Position numbers and translations under genes: made by a program
Assembly: GCF_002165305.2 (NCBI RefSeq)
Contig: NZ_CP032286.1
Location: 310,001-374,000, forward strand
Origin: Acinetobacter sp. WCHA55
Lineage (GTDB): Bacteria > Pseudomonadota > Gammaproteobacteria > Pseudomonadales > Moraxellaceae
DNA: 64,000 nt
Direction of reading: 5' to 3'
Notes under the pieces: model-generated
The model's database searches: none
What the model was told of the DNA's origin: nothing
What the model saw: the letters and a program-made list of their open reading frames with translations, nothing else
Part shown: piece by piece, positions 1 to 11,420 of the stretch
Numbering within the stretch: the first letter of the stretch is position 1
Layout of the letters: every line of letters begins with the position of its first letter

Positions 1-1
1 A

Positions 2-3000
2 CAGCAGCTCAGCAATGACTCATCATTTTATGTCACTACATTATGTTCAACAGTGATTAGCTATAAAGGCTTGATGATGCCTGAAGCAATTGCTGACTTC
101 TATACAGACTTGGCAGACCCGCGTCTTGAGTCACATATTGTGGTGTTCCACCAACGTTTCTCGACCAATACTTTGCCGCGTTGGCCTTTGGCACAGCCGT
201 TCCGTTATCTTGCGCATAATGGTGAAATTAATACCATTACTGCGAACCGTAACTGGGCGATGGCGCGTACGCCAAAGTTTGAAAACCCATTGTTGCCTGG
301 TTTAACTGATTTAAACCCAATCGTGAACCGTACTGGCTCGGATTCTTCAAGCTTAGATAACATGCTTGAAATTCTTGTGGGTGGCGGTATGGACTTGTTC
401 CGTGCATTGCGTATGTTGGTTCCGCCAGCATGGCAGAACGTTGAAACTTTAGATGCAGATTTACGTGCATTCTATGAGTTTAACTCGAAGCATATGGAAG
501 CGTGGGATGGTCCTGCTGGTCTCGTGATTCAAGATGGTCGTCATGCAATTTGTATGTTGGACCGTAATGGTTTACGTCCAGCACGTTGGGTGATTACCAA
601 AAATGGTTACATCACATTGGCATCTGAAATTGGTGTATGGGGTTACGAGCCTGAAGATGTGATTTCTAAAGGTCGTGTTGGTCCAGGTCAGATCCTAGTG
701 ATTGATACCTTTACAGGTAAAATGCTTGATACTAAAGATGTCAGCACGCATTTGAAAAAAATGCGTCCATATCGTGAATGGTTACGCGAAAACTCAGTTC
801 GTGTACAAGGTAGTCCAGAGCTAGAAGAATATTTATGTGATCAAGGCTTAAAAGGTGATGACCTGAAAGCATCACAAAAAATGTTTATGGTGACCTTTGA
901 AGAGCGTGATCAATTGCTTCGTCCAATCGCTGAAAGCGGTCAGGAAGCAGTAGGTTCAATGGGTGATGATACGCCAATGGCAGTTTTGTCTCGCCAAGTA
1001 CGTCATGTGTCGGACTACTTCCGTCAACAGTTTGCTCAGGTCACCAACCCACCAATCGACCCATTGCGTGAATCAATTGTGATGTCATTGGAAACTTGTT
1101 TGGGGCGTGAACAGAACGTCTTTGAACAAGGTCCTGAGCATGCAGATCGTTTGATTATTTCAAGTCCAGTGTTGTCAAATTCGAAAATGCATCAAATTCG
1201 TACGTTAGGTCGTACAGGCTATGAAATTGCAGATATTGATTTAAATTATGCAGAATTTGAAGGTCTAGAAGCAGCGATTGCGCGTATCTGTGAAGAAGCA
1301 GCACAGGCAATTCGTGACGGCAAAACCTTATTGGTATTGTCTGATAAGAAAATCCGCCAAGGTTTCTTACCTGCAAATGCGTTAATGGCAACAGGTGCTG
1401 TGCATCACTACTTAATTAGTGTCGGTTTGCGTACGGATGCCAATATTATTGTTGAAACAGCGCTGGCACGTGATCCGCACCAATTTGCAGTTATTCTCGG
1501 TTTTGGTGCAACGGCGATTTATCCATATCTTGCTTATGATGTAATCAATGACTTGGTTGCAAAAGGCGAGCTATTGGGTGACCCAATTCAAGCACAAGTG
1601 AATTTCCGTAAAGGCATTGAAAAGGGCTTGTTAAAAGTACTTTCAAAAATGGGGATTTCTACGGTGGCCTCTTACCGTGGTGGTCAACTATTTGAGGCTG
1701 TGGGTCTGTCTGAAGAAGTGGTTTCAAAATGCTTCACTGGTGTACCGAGCCGTATCAAAGGTGCAACCTTTGTTGATCTTGAAAATGATCAGAAGAAACT
1801 GGCTGAAACTGCATGGAAAACACGTAAACCAATCGATCAAGGTGGTTTGCTGAAATTTGTCTTCGACAAGGAATACCATGCATTCAACCCAGATGTGATT
1901 AATGCTTTGCATAAATCAGTGCGTTCTGGTCAATACGCAGACTTTAAAGAATATGCTGAATTGGTGAATAACCGCCCAGTGGCGACAATTCGCGATTTGT
2001 TAAAGTTAAAGACAGACAACTCGATTGCTCTAGATCAAGTGGAATCTGTAGAAGCGATTTTACCGCGCTTTGACTCTGCAGGCATGTCTTTGGGGGCATT
2101 GTCTCCAGAAGCGCATGAAGCGATTGCGATTGCGATGAATACCATTGGTGGTCGTTCAAACTCTGGTGAGGGCGGTGAAGATCCAGCACGTTATGGCACC
2201 ATTCGTAACTCGAAAATCAAACAGATTGCTTCAGGTCGTTTTGGTGTAACGCCTGCGTATTTAACCTCTGCTGAAGTCTTACAGATTAAAGTGGCGCAAG
2301 GCGCTAAACCGGGTGAAGGTGGTCAATTACCAGGCGGTAAAGTGAATGGCTTAATTGCACGTTTACGTTATTCGGTACCAGGAGTGACCTTAATTTCTCC
2401 GCCACCGCATCATGATATTTATTCAATTGAAGATTTATCACAATTGATCTTTGACTTAAAGCAAGTCAATCCTCAAGCGATGGTCTCAGTGAAATTGGTG
2501 TCTGAGCCGGGCGTGGGTACGATTGCGGCGGGTGTAGCAAAAGCTTATGCTGACTTCATTACTATTTCAGGTTATGACGGTGGTACAGCAGCATCGCCAT
2601 TGTCTTCAATTCACCATGCAGGTTCGCCTTGGGAGTTGGGTCTTTCTGAAGCGCATCAAGCACTTCGTGTCAATGACTTACGTGGTAAAGTCCGCGTTCA
2701 AACTGATGGTGGTTTGAAAACAGGTCTGGATGTGGTGAAAGCAGCGATTTTAGGTGCAGAAAGCTTTGGTTTTGGTTCAACGCCAATGATTGCTTTGGGT
2801 TGTAAATACCTGCGTATTTGTCACTTAAATAACTGTGCAACGGGTGTTGCGACTCAACAAGATCATTTACGCCAAGAACATTATATTGGCGAGCCACAAA
2901 TGCTCATCAACTTCTTCACGTTTATTGCTGAAGAAACACGTGAGTGGTTGGCGGCATTGGGTGTTTCAAGCCTTAAAGATTTGATTGGTCGTACAGACTT

Positions 3001-3946
3001 GCTTGAAATGCTTCCTGGTGAAACTGAAAAACATGCACACCTTGATTTGAGCGCATTACTTGAGTCCCATCCTTCTGCGCAAGGTAAGGCACAGTACTGT
3101 GAAGTTGAAGGCAACGCACCATTTGATAAAGGCTTGCTTGCTGAGAAAATGGTGGCAGAAATGTTGCCAGCAATTGAAGCTGGAACCACTGGTGAATATC
3201 ACTTCACCATTGGCAACTGTGACCGTTCAATTGGTGCACGTATTTCAGGTGAGATTGCGCGTCGTTATGGCAACCTCAGCATGGAAGCGCACCCAGTGAA
3301 GATGAACTTGGTGGGGACTGCGGGTCAATCTCTCGGCGTTTGGAACGCAGGTGGTTTGCACATTCGTTTAGAGGGTGATGCGAACGACTACGTAGGTAAA
3401 GGTATGGCAGGTGGTCGTGTGTCGATCTTCCCACCAAAAGGTTCGCCTTTCCAAACTCAAGAAACTGCGATTATTGGTAACACTTGTTTATATGGTGCAA
3501 CGGGCGGTAAATTGTTCGCAGCAGGTACGGCAGGTGAGCGTTTCGCGGTACGTAACTCGGGTGCTTTTGCCGTGATTGAAGGTGCGGGCGATCACTGCTG
3601 TGAATATATGACAGGTGGTATCGTGACTGTACTTGGCAAAGTGGGTCACAATTTCGGTGCAGGGATGACAGGCGGTTTTGCTTACGTTCTTGACCTTGAT
3701 AATGACTTCGTTGATCATTACAACCACGAGCTGATTGAGTTGAATCGTATTTCGACTGAATCGATGGAAGAACATAAAGAGTTCTTAAGCCGTATCTTAG
3801 ATGAACACATTGCTGAGACTGGTAGTGCTTGGGCGTACAAGATCCGTAACGAGTTTGATTTCTACAGTCGTAAATTCTGGTTGGTGAAACCAAAAGCTGC
3901 CAATTTACAGACTTTGTTGAAAACGACTCAAGCTGATCCACAATAA
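2..3946 (+). CDS. gltB: Glutamate synthase (NADPH) large subunit, 5' end outside the window
   Basis: Large (alpha) subunit of glutamate synthase: hydrolyses glutamine and uses the ammonia to convert 2-oxoglutarate to glutamate, working with GltD in ammonia assimilation. The frame is open to the left edge and the residues before the first GTG (53) still match the family ([16 protein letters not shown]), so the true start and the N-terminal catalytic Cys lie upstream. Visible parts are the rest of the class II glutaminase domain ([27 protein letters not shown]), the central domain, the FMN-binding TIM barrel ([30 protein letters not shown]), the Cys cluster for the 3Fe-4S centre ([16 protein letters not shown] read as [12 protein letters not shown]) and the C-terminal beta-helix rich in Gly. 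About 1314 residues are present of roughly 1490. gltD follows after 72 bases, so the two are probably co-transcribed. Confidence 0.97.
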   Translation, partial: QQLSNDSSFYVTTLCSTVISYKGLMMPEAIADFYTDLADPRLESHIVVFHQRFSTNTLPRWPLAQPFRYLAHNGEINTITANRNWAMARTPKFENPLLPGLTDLNPIVNRTGSDSSSLDNMLEILVGGGMDLFRALRMLVPPAWQNVETLDADLRAFYEFNSKHMEAWDGPAGLVIQDGRHAICMLDRNGLRPARWVITKNGYITLASEIGVWGYEPEDVISKGRVGPGQILVIDTFTGKMLDTKDVSTHLKKMRPYREWLRENSVRVQGSPELEEYLCDQGLKGDDLKASQKMFMVTFEERDQLLRPIAESGQEAVGSMGDDTPMAVLSRQVRHVSDYFRQQFAQVTNPPIDPLRESIVMSLETCLGREQNVFEQGPEHADRLIISSPVLSNSKMHQIRTLGRTGYEIADIDLNYAEFEGLEAAIARICEEAAQAIRDGKTLLVLSDKKIRQGFLPANALMATGAVHHYLISVGLRTDANIIVETALARDPHQFAVILGFGATAIYPYLAYDVINDLVAKGELLGDPIQAQVNFRKGIEKGLLKVLSKMGISTVASYRGGQLFEAVGLSEEVVSKCFTGVPSRIKGATFVDLENDQKKLAETAWKTRKPIDQGGLLKFVFDKEYHAFNPDVINALHKSVRSGQYADFKEYAELVNNRPVATIRDLLKLKTDNSIALDQVESVEAILPRFDSAGMSLGALSPEAHEAIAIAMNTIGGRSNSGEGGEDPARYGTIRNSKIKQIASGRFGVTPAYLTSAEVLQIKVAQGAKPGEGGQLPGGKVNGLIARLRYSVPGVTLISPPPHHDIYSIEDLSQLIFDLKQVNPQAMVSVKLVSEPGVGTIAAGVAKAYADFITISGYDGGTAASPLSSIHHAGSPWELGLSEAHQALRVNDLRGKVRVQTDGGLKTGLDVVKAAILGAESFGFGSTPMIALGCKYLRICHLNNCATGVATQQDHLRQEHYIGEPQMLINFFTFIAEETREWLAALGVSSLKDLIGRTDLLEMLPGETEKHAHLDLSALLESHPSAQGKAQYCEVEGNAPFDKGLLAEKMVAEMLPAIEAGTTGEYHFTIGNCDRSIGARISGEIARRYGNLSMEAHPVKMNLVGTAGQSLGVWNAGGLHIRLEGDANDYVGKGMAGGRVSIFPPKGSPFQTQETAIIGNTCLYGATGGKLFAAGTAGERFAVRNSGAFAVIEGAGDHCCEYMTGGIVTVLGKVGHNFGAGMTGGFAYVLDLDNDFVDHYNHELIELNRISTESMEEHKEFLSRILDEHIAETGSAWAYKIRNEFDFYSRKFWLVKPKAANLQTLLKTTQADPQ

Positions 3947-3985
3947 TTCCACTACTGCTGATACATAGGCAGGTGCAGACGATAG

Positions 3986-5440
<1,455 letters not shown>

Positions 5441-5458
5441 TCTAAATCGTTCAACACA

Positions 5459-5483
5459 AAAACCCGCTTCGGCGGGTTTTTTT
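5459..5483 (+). terminator. Rho-independent terminator after gltD
   Basis: Short GC-rich hairpin (AACCCGC / GCGGGTT, loop TTCG) followed by seven T, 20 bases after the gltD stop. I see no gene or strong signal between here and 5663. Confidence 0.9.
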
Positions 5484-5663
5484 ATGATCACTATTTGCTT
5501 GAGATGATATGAATGAGATGGTTCGGGATAAATCGAAAAAGATCTGGCGGAGAATCCGATAAAAATGAATGAATTTGCAAATGCACTAAGCATTTTTGCC
5601 ATATGTGAACGGCCTTTAAATTTAGATACTGAAGATCGCTCGGTTAAATGTTAGGAAAAGGAC

Positions 5664-6542
5664 ATGACTCAAGTGACGACAGAAAAATTATATCAACATC
5701 GTCCAAAAGCTCAGGGTATTACAATTCGACGTTTGCAATTCAACCCCAAAGCCATCCGTCGGCATTATTTTGCAAATTCACCAGTCATGTCGCATTTGCT
5801 GACAGCATTGTCTTCGACCTTTCCCATAGGTGAGCAGTTCTTTGTGCATAGTGTGCGCAATGTCCGTGAGCAAGTGAAGGATGAAAATCTGCAAGCGCAG
5901 ATTTCGGCATTTATTGGTCAAGAGGCGATGCATTCTCAAGCACACACGGCATTTAACGCTGCTTGGCGACGGGATGATTATAATCTCGATCGTTTTCAGG
6001 CGTGGTTGGCGCGTAAAGATGATTATGTGAAAAACCTGCATCCTAAAATTCAGCTTGCAATTACCTGTGCTTTTGAGCATTTTACCGCACTTTTAGGCGG
6101 CTATATTTTAAGGCATCCTGAGGTGTTGAGTACCTTGGATGATGATGCAGTGAAACTCTGGGTCTGGCATGCCATTGAAGAAATTGAGCATCGTGCGGTG
6201 GCATTTGATGTTTATCAAGATGTGTATGGTGATGACAAGATTCGCCGTTTAATTATGCGCAGTGTAACAACAGGTTTTGCCAGTTTAACGTTTTACTCGG
6301 CCAGCCGTTTATTTTTACAAGACCGTAAAAAGAGTATGCCGAAGTTGGGTGGGAATCTATTTGGCTTGTATTTACTGGCGAAGATGTTTGCGCAATTGCT
6401 GCCCGAATATCTGTCCTATTACAAAAGCAACTTTCATCCCTCAGATATTGATTACAGCCAATTGTTGAAATACTGGAAAACGCGTTTGGCAGAAGATTAT
6501 CAATTAGAAAGTTTTCAGCAGGAGTTGTACGCGGTAATTTAG
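5664..6542 (+). CDS. Metal-dependent hydrolase family protein (PF10118 type)
   Basis: A 292-residue protein of the family annotated as predicted metal-dependent hydrolase (PF10118, COG3687). Conserved His/Glu motifs that look like metal ligands are visible: GQEAMHSQAH near residue 90, CAFEHFTA near 137, and HAIEEIEHRAVAFDVY near 170. The helical, ferritin-like layout may instead mean a di-metal oxidase-like fold. The substrate is unknown. It opens with the family's RRLQF..., and AGGAAAAGGAC lies just before the ATG. It is monocistronic, bounded by the gltD terminator and its own terminator at 6571. Confidence 0.8.
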   Translation: MTQVTTEKLYQHRPKAQGITIRRLQFNPKAIRRHYFANSPVMSHLLTALSSTFPIGEQFFVHSVRNVREQVKDENLQAQISAFIGQEAMHSQAHTAFNAAWRRDDYNLDRFQAWLARKDDYVKNLHPKIQLAITCAFEHFTALLGGYILRHPEVLSTLDDDAVKLWVWHAIEEIEHRAVAFDVYQDVYGDDKIRRLIMRSVTTGFASLTFYSASRLFLQDRKKSMPKLGGNLFGLYLLAKMFAQLLPEYLSYYKSNFHPSDIDYSQLLKYWKTRLAEDYQLESFQQELYAVI

Positions 6543-6570
6543 TGTTGAGTATCAGAAAAGAGCGATAAAG

Positions 6571-6595
6571 ACCGAGTGAAGATCACTCGGTTTTT
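6571..6595 (+). terminator. Rho-independent terminator
   Basis: ACCGAGTG / CACTCGGT stem (6571-6578 with 6584-6591), five-base loop, then a T run. It ends the hydrolase-like transcript. Confidence 0.9.
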
Positions 6596-6691
6596 CATTT
6601 TTTGATACTTTAACTAAAAGCAACAAAATGATAATCAAATGTGTTTACAATCAGGTTATTGCAACAAATACAAAAGAAAGAGGATAGCTAA

Positions 6692-7282
6692 ATGAATTTT
6701 ATGAAAAAAACTGCTGTCGTTGTTGCCCTTGCGAGCACGTTAACCCTATCGGGCTGTGGTTATAATACCTTGCAGGTCAAAGATGAGGCGGTTACAGCAG
6801 CATGGTCAGAAGTACAAAACCAATATCAACGTCGTGCAGACTTGGTGCCGAACTTGGTGAATGTGGTGAAGGGCTATGCCAAACATGAAGAGCAAGTCCT
6901 GACCGAAGTTACACAAGCTCGTGCTAATGTTGCGGGTTTAAAAGTTGATAAACAAGTATTAGAAGACCCTGCATTATTCCAAAAATATCAAGAAGCGCAG
7001 GCGCAAATGACGGGTGCATTGTCGCGTTTAATTGCGGTCTCAGAAAACTATCCCGATTTAAAAGCCAATGAGCAATTCCGTGATCTACAGGTTCAGCTTG
7101 AAGGTACTGAAAACCGTATTGCTGTGGCACGTAATCGCTATATTACTACGGTGCAGGACTTTAACTCCTATTCACGTCAGTTCCCGCAAGTCATGACCGC
7201 GAAGGTGATTGGTATGGATACCAAACCGAACTTTAGTGCGGAGCAAAGTGCACAAAAAGCACCAACGGTATCATTTAACTAA
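6692..7282 (+). CDS. lemA: LemA family protein, probable lipoprotein
   Basis: LemA-family envelope protein (196 aa). The N-terminus is a lipoprotein signal: short basic start, hydrophobic stretch, then LTLSGC at about residue 23. The body is the long helical LemA domain (VKDEAVTAAWSEVQNQYQRR..DLVPNLVNVVKGYA, later NRYITTVQDFNSY). Biochemical role is unknown in the family. It is followed after 38 bases by two TPM-domain genes, a pairing often seen with lemA, which suggests a shared envelope-quality or proteolysis-related role (inference). RBS AAGAGGATAG precedes the first ATG; a second in-frame ATG four codons in is also possible. Confidence 0.9.
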   Translation: MNFMKKTAVVVALASTLTLSGCGYNTLQVKDEAVTAAWSEVQNQYQRRADLVPNLVNVVKGYAKHEEQVLTEVTQARANVAGLKVDKQVLEDPALFQKYQEAQAQMTGALSRLIAVSENYPDLKANEQFRDLQVQLEGTENRIAVARNRYITTVQDFNSYSRQFPQVMTAKVIGMDTKPNFSAEQSAQKAPTVSFN

Positions 7283-7320
7283 GTCGGGTTTTCCTGTAGT
7301 TATGAATAGAGGGTGAATGA

Positions 7321-8394
7321 ATGAAGGGAGCACAACAGGGGAAACGGTTTCCGTATCAATGGATGGTTGCATTCATTTTATCAGGACTGTTGTGTCTAAG
7401 TTCATTAACGTGGGCAGAGGTTGCGACTGCAACAGATAGCGCTACTGAAACAGTCATCGCTGGAAAGGTGATTCAAGATCAGCAAGCAGAGACCTCCAAT
7501 AACGTCACTTCTAAAAGCGCTAATGCTGTATCTCAACCGCTTGTTGCGAATGATATGGCAGAGGGCGAGTCGATACGGGCATTACCGACCTTAAATGAAC
7601 CCGTGATCGATCAAGCACATATTTTAAGTGCTGAAGATAAACAAGCCATTGGCCAAAAAATTCGTGCCTTGCATGACACAGGAAAAGCCCAAATAGGCGT
7701 AGTGATTGTCCCGACCACAGGTCAAGAGGATATTTTTGGTTTTGCCATGCGTATTGCAGACCAATGGCAGCTCGGTTCGGCCAAACAAGACAATGGTTTG
7801 CTGATTGCAATTGCTATTAGCGATCGACGTATTCAGATTCTTACAGGCTATGGCTTGGAAGGGGTCATTCCGGATATTATTGCCAACCATATTATTAACC
7901 AACAAATCACACCGTACTTTAAGCAAGCTCAGTATGCCCGAGGGATCAACGCAGGACTGACTGAAATAGAACGGATTTTAAATCTTGATCCAGAAGTTGC
8001 AGCCCAAGCGGCACAAGAACTACAAGAGCGCCAAGAGCAAGCTATTCGAGAGCAGGAAGCCAAAAGTAAAACATTGAGTACTGCTTTATTTATCTTAATT
8101 GCTGGTGCAATTGGATCTTTTGTAGTGGGTAAGCGTTTAAGTGCCTCGACGGCTGCAGTTGCTGGAACCGTGGCAGGTTTGGTCAATGGAGCAGGTTTAG
8201 TCACCAGTTTACTGATTGGTGGCGGGATTTTCTTTTTACTCATCACGACCTTAGCCCAAACGATTTTTCAGCTATTTCTCTCCTCTGGTGGGGGCGGTGG
8301 ACGAGGAGGTCGTGGCGGCGGCGGTTTTGGTGGAGGTGGATATAGTGGCGGGGGCGGCGGCTTCGGCGGTGGAGGAGCATCAGGGTCATGGTAA
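7321..8394 (+). CDS. TPM domain membrane protein with Gly-rich tail (YgcG type)
   Basis: A 357-residue membrane protein. It has an N-terminal signal/TM segment (residues about 13-32), a TPM domain (about 92-215, with LPTLNEPVIDQAHILS, QIGVVIVPTT and LIAIAISDRRIQILTGYGLEG), a Gln/Glu-rich linker, two C-terminal TM helices (about 260-320) and a very Gly-rich tail ending GGGGASGSW. This is the YgcG/TPM_phosphatase family layout. The reaction is not established. It lies between lemA and a second TPM gene that overlaps its last 7 bases, indicating translational coupling. Confidence 0.88.
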   Translation: MKGAQQGKRFPYQWMVAFILSGLLCLSSLTWAEVATATDSATETVIAGKVIQDQQAETSNNVTSKSANAVSQPLVANDMAEGESIRALPTLNEPVIDQAHILSAEDKQAIGQKIRALHDTGKAQIGVVIVPTTGQEDIFGFAMRIADQWQLGSAKQDNGLLIAIAISDRRIQILTGYGLEGVIPDIIANHIINQQITPYFKQAQYARGINAGLTEIERILNLDPEVAAQAAQELQERQEQAIREQEAKSKTLSTALFILIAGAIGSFVVGKRLSASTAAVAGTVAGLVNGAGLVTSLLIGGGIFFLLITTLAQTIFQLFLSSGGGGGRGGRGGGGFGGGGYSGGGGGFGGGGASGSW

Positions 8395-8948
8395 CAACAA
8401 CTGAAACGACGGATATCGTCACGAAACCCAAGCTGGATGAAGTCATGCAACCGAGTTTTAAGCGATGGTTAAAGCATTTACTGCATATGCCAGCGAGTAA
8501 ACGCTTTTTTAATCAACAAGATCAACATGCGATTGCACAAGCCGTATCAGATGCTGAACATGGGCACATTGGTGAAATTCAAGTGGTGATTGAAGGACAC
8601 ATGCCTGCACGCGAAGCCTATTATTTAGATACTCGTGGACGTGCAAAACAGCTTTTCGCTGAACTTGGTGTCTGGGATACTGAGCTGAATAGTGGGATTT
8701 TGTTATACCTTAATTTGTGTGAACGTAAAGTCGAGATTGTGATTGACCGTGGGATACAGGAAGCCACCACACAGCAGGTATGGAACGAGGTCTGTCAGAG
8801 CATTATTAAAAAAATGGCACAGCAACAGTATCGCCAAGCTTTAGTCGATGGTGTTACACAAATTGGGACTATTTTGGATCAATTCTATGCCAATAAAATA
8901 CAAGACAAAGCTGATGAATTGAGCAATGCGCCAATTATGTTGAACTAG
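8388..8948 (+). CDS. TPM domain protein, soluble second copy
   Basis: 186 residues with a single TPM domain (GEIQVVIEGHMPAREAY, LNSGILLYLNLCERKVEIVIDRGI) and no signal peptide or clear TM helix. The same family sits next to the Gly-rich TPM gene in many Proteobacteria. The start overlaps the upstream stop by 7 bases, so expression should be coupled. A strong terminator follows at once, closing a lemA-TPM-TPM operon. Function unknown. Confidence 0.85.
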   Translation: MVTTTETTDIVTKPKLDEVMQPSFKRWLKHLLHMPASKRFFNQQDQHAIAQAVSDAEHGHIGEIQVVIEGHMPAREAYYLDTRGRAKQLFAELGVWDTELNSGILLYLNLCERKVEIVIDRGIQEATTQQVWNEVCQSIIKKMAQQQYRQALVDGVTQIGTILDQFYANKIQDKADELSNAPIMLN

Positions 8949-8956
8949 AAAGAAGT

Positions 8957-8982
8957 AAACTGACAATATTTGTCAGTTTTTT
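8957..8982 (+). terminator. Rho-independent terminator of the lemA-TPM operon
   Basis: AAACTGACA (8957-8965) pairs with TGTCAGTTT (8971-8979), loop ATATT, followed by further T. Confidence 0.9.
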
Positions 8983-9066
8983 ACATAAAAATACAATGCT
9001 CAAAAATAAATTTTTAAATAGTGAAATAAAGTGCTGTTTTTTATTTGAAAATAAATATAATAAAAG

Positions 9067-9084
9067 TTGGCATAATACATGCTA
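9067..9084 (+). promoter_or_regulatory. Sigma-54 promoter of pilA
   Basis: TTGGCATAATACATGCTA matches the -24/-12 pattern (TTGGCA-N5-tTGCa), with GG and GC separated by exactly ten bases. It lies about 60 bases before the pilA ATG in an AT-rich region. RpoN control through PilS/PilR is the known arrangement for major pilin genes. Confidence 0.8.
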
Positions 9085-9142
9085 ATTACAAAGTAGCTTA
9101 AAAAGCTTATAAAAAACTAACAAAACATTTGTGGAGAATGTT

Positions 9143-9622
9143 ATGAACGCTCAAAAGGGTTTCACTCTCATTGAATTAATGATCGTTGTTGCAATTATCG
9201 GTATTCTTGCTGCAATTGCGATTCCTGCTTATCAGAACTATACAGCTAAATCTCAAGCATCTGTAGCATTAGCCGATATTAGTGGTGCAAAAGTGAATAT
9301 TGAAGCTAAATTATCAGAAGGTCTTACCGCAGCTGCAGCTGCAGCTCTTACTACAGGTGAATCTGTTGGTATTAAAAATAGTACAAGTGCTTGTTCTGCG
9401 ATTACTGTTGAAGTAGCAGCTGATGGCACATCTCTAGTAGAATGTACTATTGCAGGAAGTGCTAAGGTTGCAGGAAAGCTAATGCAATGGGAGCGCACTG
9501 CTGACACCAATGCATCAGCAGGAACGTCAACATCTTCGGCTGTTTCTGAATCTACAGGTTCTTGGACGTGTAAGACAGACGTAGCACCATCTTTAGCTCC
9601 AAAAAGCTGTGTAGCTATATAA
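9143..9622 (+). CDS. pilA: Type IV major pilin (PilA/ComP type)
   Basis: Major subunit of the type IV pilus, used for twitching and DNA uptake (159 aa). A six-residue leader MNAQKG precedes the class III cleavage site and N-methylated Phe ([18 protein letters not shown], with Glu5). Start 9143 is chosen because GGAG lies 7 bases upstream; the longer GTG frame at 9131 would spoil the leader. Four Cys (two possible disulfides) are in the C-terminal half. A Ser/Thr-rich stretch ([17 protein letters not shown]) precedes the third Cys. The C-terminus is CVAI, without the terminal Ser used by TfpO systems in some Acinetobacter. An Ala-coding GCAGCT repeat is at about 9328-9346. The adjacent O-oligosaccharyltransferase probably glycosylates this protein. 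Confidence 0.95.
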   Translation: MNAQKGFTLIELMIVVAIIGILAAIAIPAYQNYTAKSQASVALADISGAKVNIEAKLSEGLTAAAAAALTTGESVGIKNSTSACSAITVEVAADGTSLVECTIAGSAKVAGKLMQWERTADTNASAGTSTSSAVSESTGSWTCKTDVAPSLAPKSCVAI

Positions 9623-9640
9623 TAGTATATAAAATATAGT

Positions 9641-9670
9641 GAAAATAGAGGTATAATATCCTCTATTTTC
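9641..9670. terminator. Perfect inverted repeat after pilA
   Basis: GAAAATAGAG (9641-9650) and CTCTATTTTC (9661-9670) form a perfect 10-bp stem with a 10-base loop, 18 bases after the pilA stop. Only a weak T run follows, so this may be a partial terminator or mRNA-stabilising hairpin that lets pilA exceed tfpO in expression. Confidence 0.65.
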
Positions 9671-9749
9671 ATGTAAGCATTATGGTTGATTAAATAATAT
9701 TTATCCTATTTTTTATAATTTCTGTTTGAGGTCGATAGGAATAGCCTGA

Positions 9750-11333
9750 ATGGAAAATTTATTATATGGTTATATAAAAAATAGATTTATATATGTGATA
9801 ATTTTTCTATTGTTTTTAAGTTTTGTAAATTATAATCATTATTATCCATGGACGACGTATGATTCTGAGAAATATGTTTTCTATTTATCAGCTTTTTTTG
9901 TTTTATATTTTATTTCTAGTAATGCGATTAAAGTTGTTTTAAATACAAATTTATTGTTGTTGTTGTTGTTGTTGTTGTGTTCAATTTTGTCTTATCCATA
10001 CTATTACTTTAATCAATATTTTATTTTATTTAATATATATCTTATTAATTTAATTATCCTATGTGTTGCATTGTGTAATTTTCATGATGAAAATGGTAAA
10101 TTATTAGACGGAATTCTAATTTCGTTAGTATTAGCTGGGGCAACATCATCGATTTTATCCATTTATCAATGGATGGATTTTTCGACAGAGTTTTTTTGGT
10201 TGTACAAATCAACTGGATCTCGCGTCTCCGCAAATTTAGGCCAACCTAATCATCTTTCAACTCTATTGTTGTTGTCAGTCCTATCCTGTATATATTTTTT
10301 TAACAAGTTTAAAATAATACCAGTATTATTTTTTATTCCTATACTGGTTTTTTCTTTGGTTTTGACTCAGTCTCGATCTGCAATGATTGCATTAATAATT
10401 ATTACAACTATTTCCTGTATTAAATGGCGGGTTTTAGCTAATAGTATAAAATTAATATTATTTTCTCTTAATTTTTTATATATCATAATGGCGCATTTTC
10501 TAAGTAAAATATATGAAAAAAATGACGTTATTGGTCGAATAAATGGTGGTTTTGAGCGTTTAGCTATATGGCAAGATTTTTTCAATGTTTTACCACATAT
10601 TGGTTTATTTGGTGTTGGATGGAAAAATATTGAATATTATCAATTTCAGTATGGGGAAAATTTTTCAGGCTATCTTTCTTCTTATCATAATTTATTGTTA
10701 GATTTAATAGTGGTATTTGGTTTATTTGGAGCGTTTTTTTTTATATATATATTTATAAAATTGTTATTGGTTTTTTTTAGAATAGAAAATTCAAATGACT
10801 TGATTATTTTTCTTATGTTATCTGTTTTGATTAATCATTCTCTTTTTGAGTTCCCATTATTTTATAGTTATTTTTTATTTGTGTTTTGTGTTTTGTATTT
10901 TAGCTTAGAGAAGAAGTACTCTCGCTACTTTTTTTATTTGAAAATTAATAAATTTATATTTTATTTTATTTCATTTCTGGTTATCGGTTTAAGTTTCTTT
11001 TATATCCAAAATTTTGAAAAAAACAGGATTTTTTATCGGACCTTATATTTGGGTTATTGTGCTGAGGTTGAAAATAAAAGTATATTTTTTGATGAGTTTG
11101 AAAATTTAGCTATTATTAATTGTAAGAATAATATTTCTGTAAATAATATTTATTATTTCGAGACTGCATTGTTAAGAAGACCATCATCAAATAATATACT
11201 TAAATTAATTTATTTTTATCATAAAATTGGTGAGTATGAAAAGCGTGATAGTCTTTTAATTAAATACAATAGTAGATATATTGTTCAATATAGTTTGGAT
11301 GATGTTTTGAAAATGAAATATTATTTAAAGTAA
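9750..11333 (+). CDS. tfpO: Pilin O-oligosaccharyltransferase (PglL/TfpO family)
   Basis: Inner-membrane O-ligase (527 aa) with about 12 hydrophobic helices and a Wzy_C-type periplasmic loop. Family motifs visible are NLGQPNHLSTLLLL (about residue 160), LTQSRSA (about 205), ERLAIWQDFF then GVGWKNIEYYQ (about 265-295) and SSYHNLLLDLIVVFG (about 310). Known members move a lipid-linked glycan to Ser of a pilin. Its position 127 bases after pilA points to PilA as the substrate (inference). The gene is far more AT-rich than its neighbours, with many TTA/ATA/AAT codons, suggesting acquisition by transfer. A (TTG)8 run at 9954-9977 encodes a poly-Leu helix. A decayed IS lies just downstream. It could equally be the ComP-type PglL. 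Confidence 0.85.
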   Translation: MENLLYGYIKNRFIYVIIFLLFLSFVNYNHYYPWTTYDSEKYVFYLSAFFVLYFISSNAIKVVLNTNLLLLLLLLLCSILSYPYYYFNQYFILFNIYLINLIILCVALCNFHDENGKLLDGILISLVLAGATSSILSIYQWMDFSTEFFWLYKSTGSRVSANLGQPNHLSTLLLLSVLSCIYFFNKFKIIPVLFFIPILVFSLVLTQSRSAMIALIIITTISCIKWRVLANSIKLILFSLNFLYIIMAHFLSKIYEKNDVIGRINGGFERLAIWQDFFNVLPHIGLFGVGWKNIEYYQFQYGENFSGYLSSYHNLLLDLIVVFGLFGAFFFIYIFIKLLLVFFRIENSNDLIIFLMLSVLINHSLFEFPLFYSYFLFVFCVLYFSLEKKYSRYFFYLKINKFIFYFISFLVIGLSFFYIQNFEKNRIFYRTLYLGYCAEVENKSIFFDEFENLAIINCKNNISVNNIYYFETALLRRPSSNNILKLIYFYHKIGEYEKRDSLLIKYNSRYIVQYSLDDVLKMKYYLK

Positions 11334-11420
11334 TATTTTTATTTATTAAGGTTTCAAATTGGATGTTTTTTATTGAATAATGTTATGTTTAATTCTATAT
11401 TCTGGTAATTTAATTGGATC

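Noticed and set aside
8268..8450. Proline-rich minus-strand frame
   Set aside because: It is the complement of the Gly-rich tail of the TPM protein; no start signal or family match.
9328..9977. CRISPR-like or tandem repeat array
   Set aside because: The GCAGCT and TTG runs are inside coding sequences and lack spacers.
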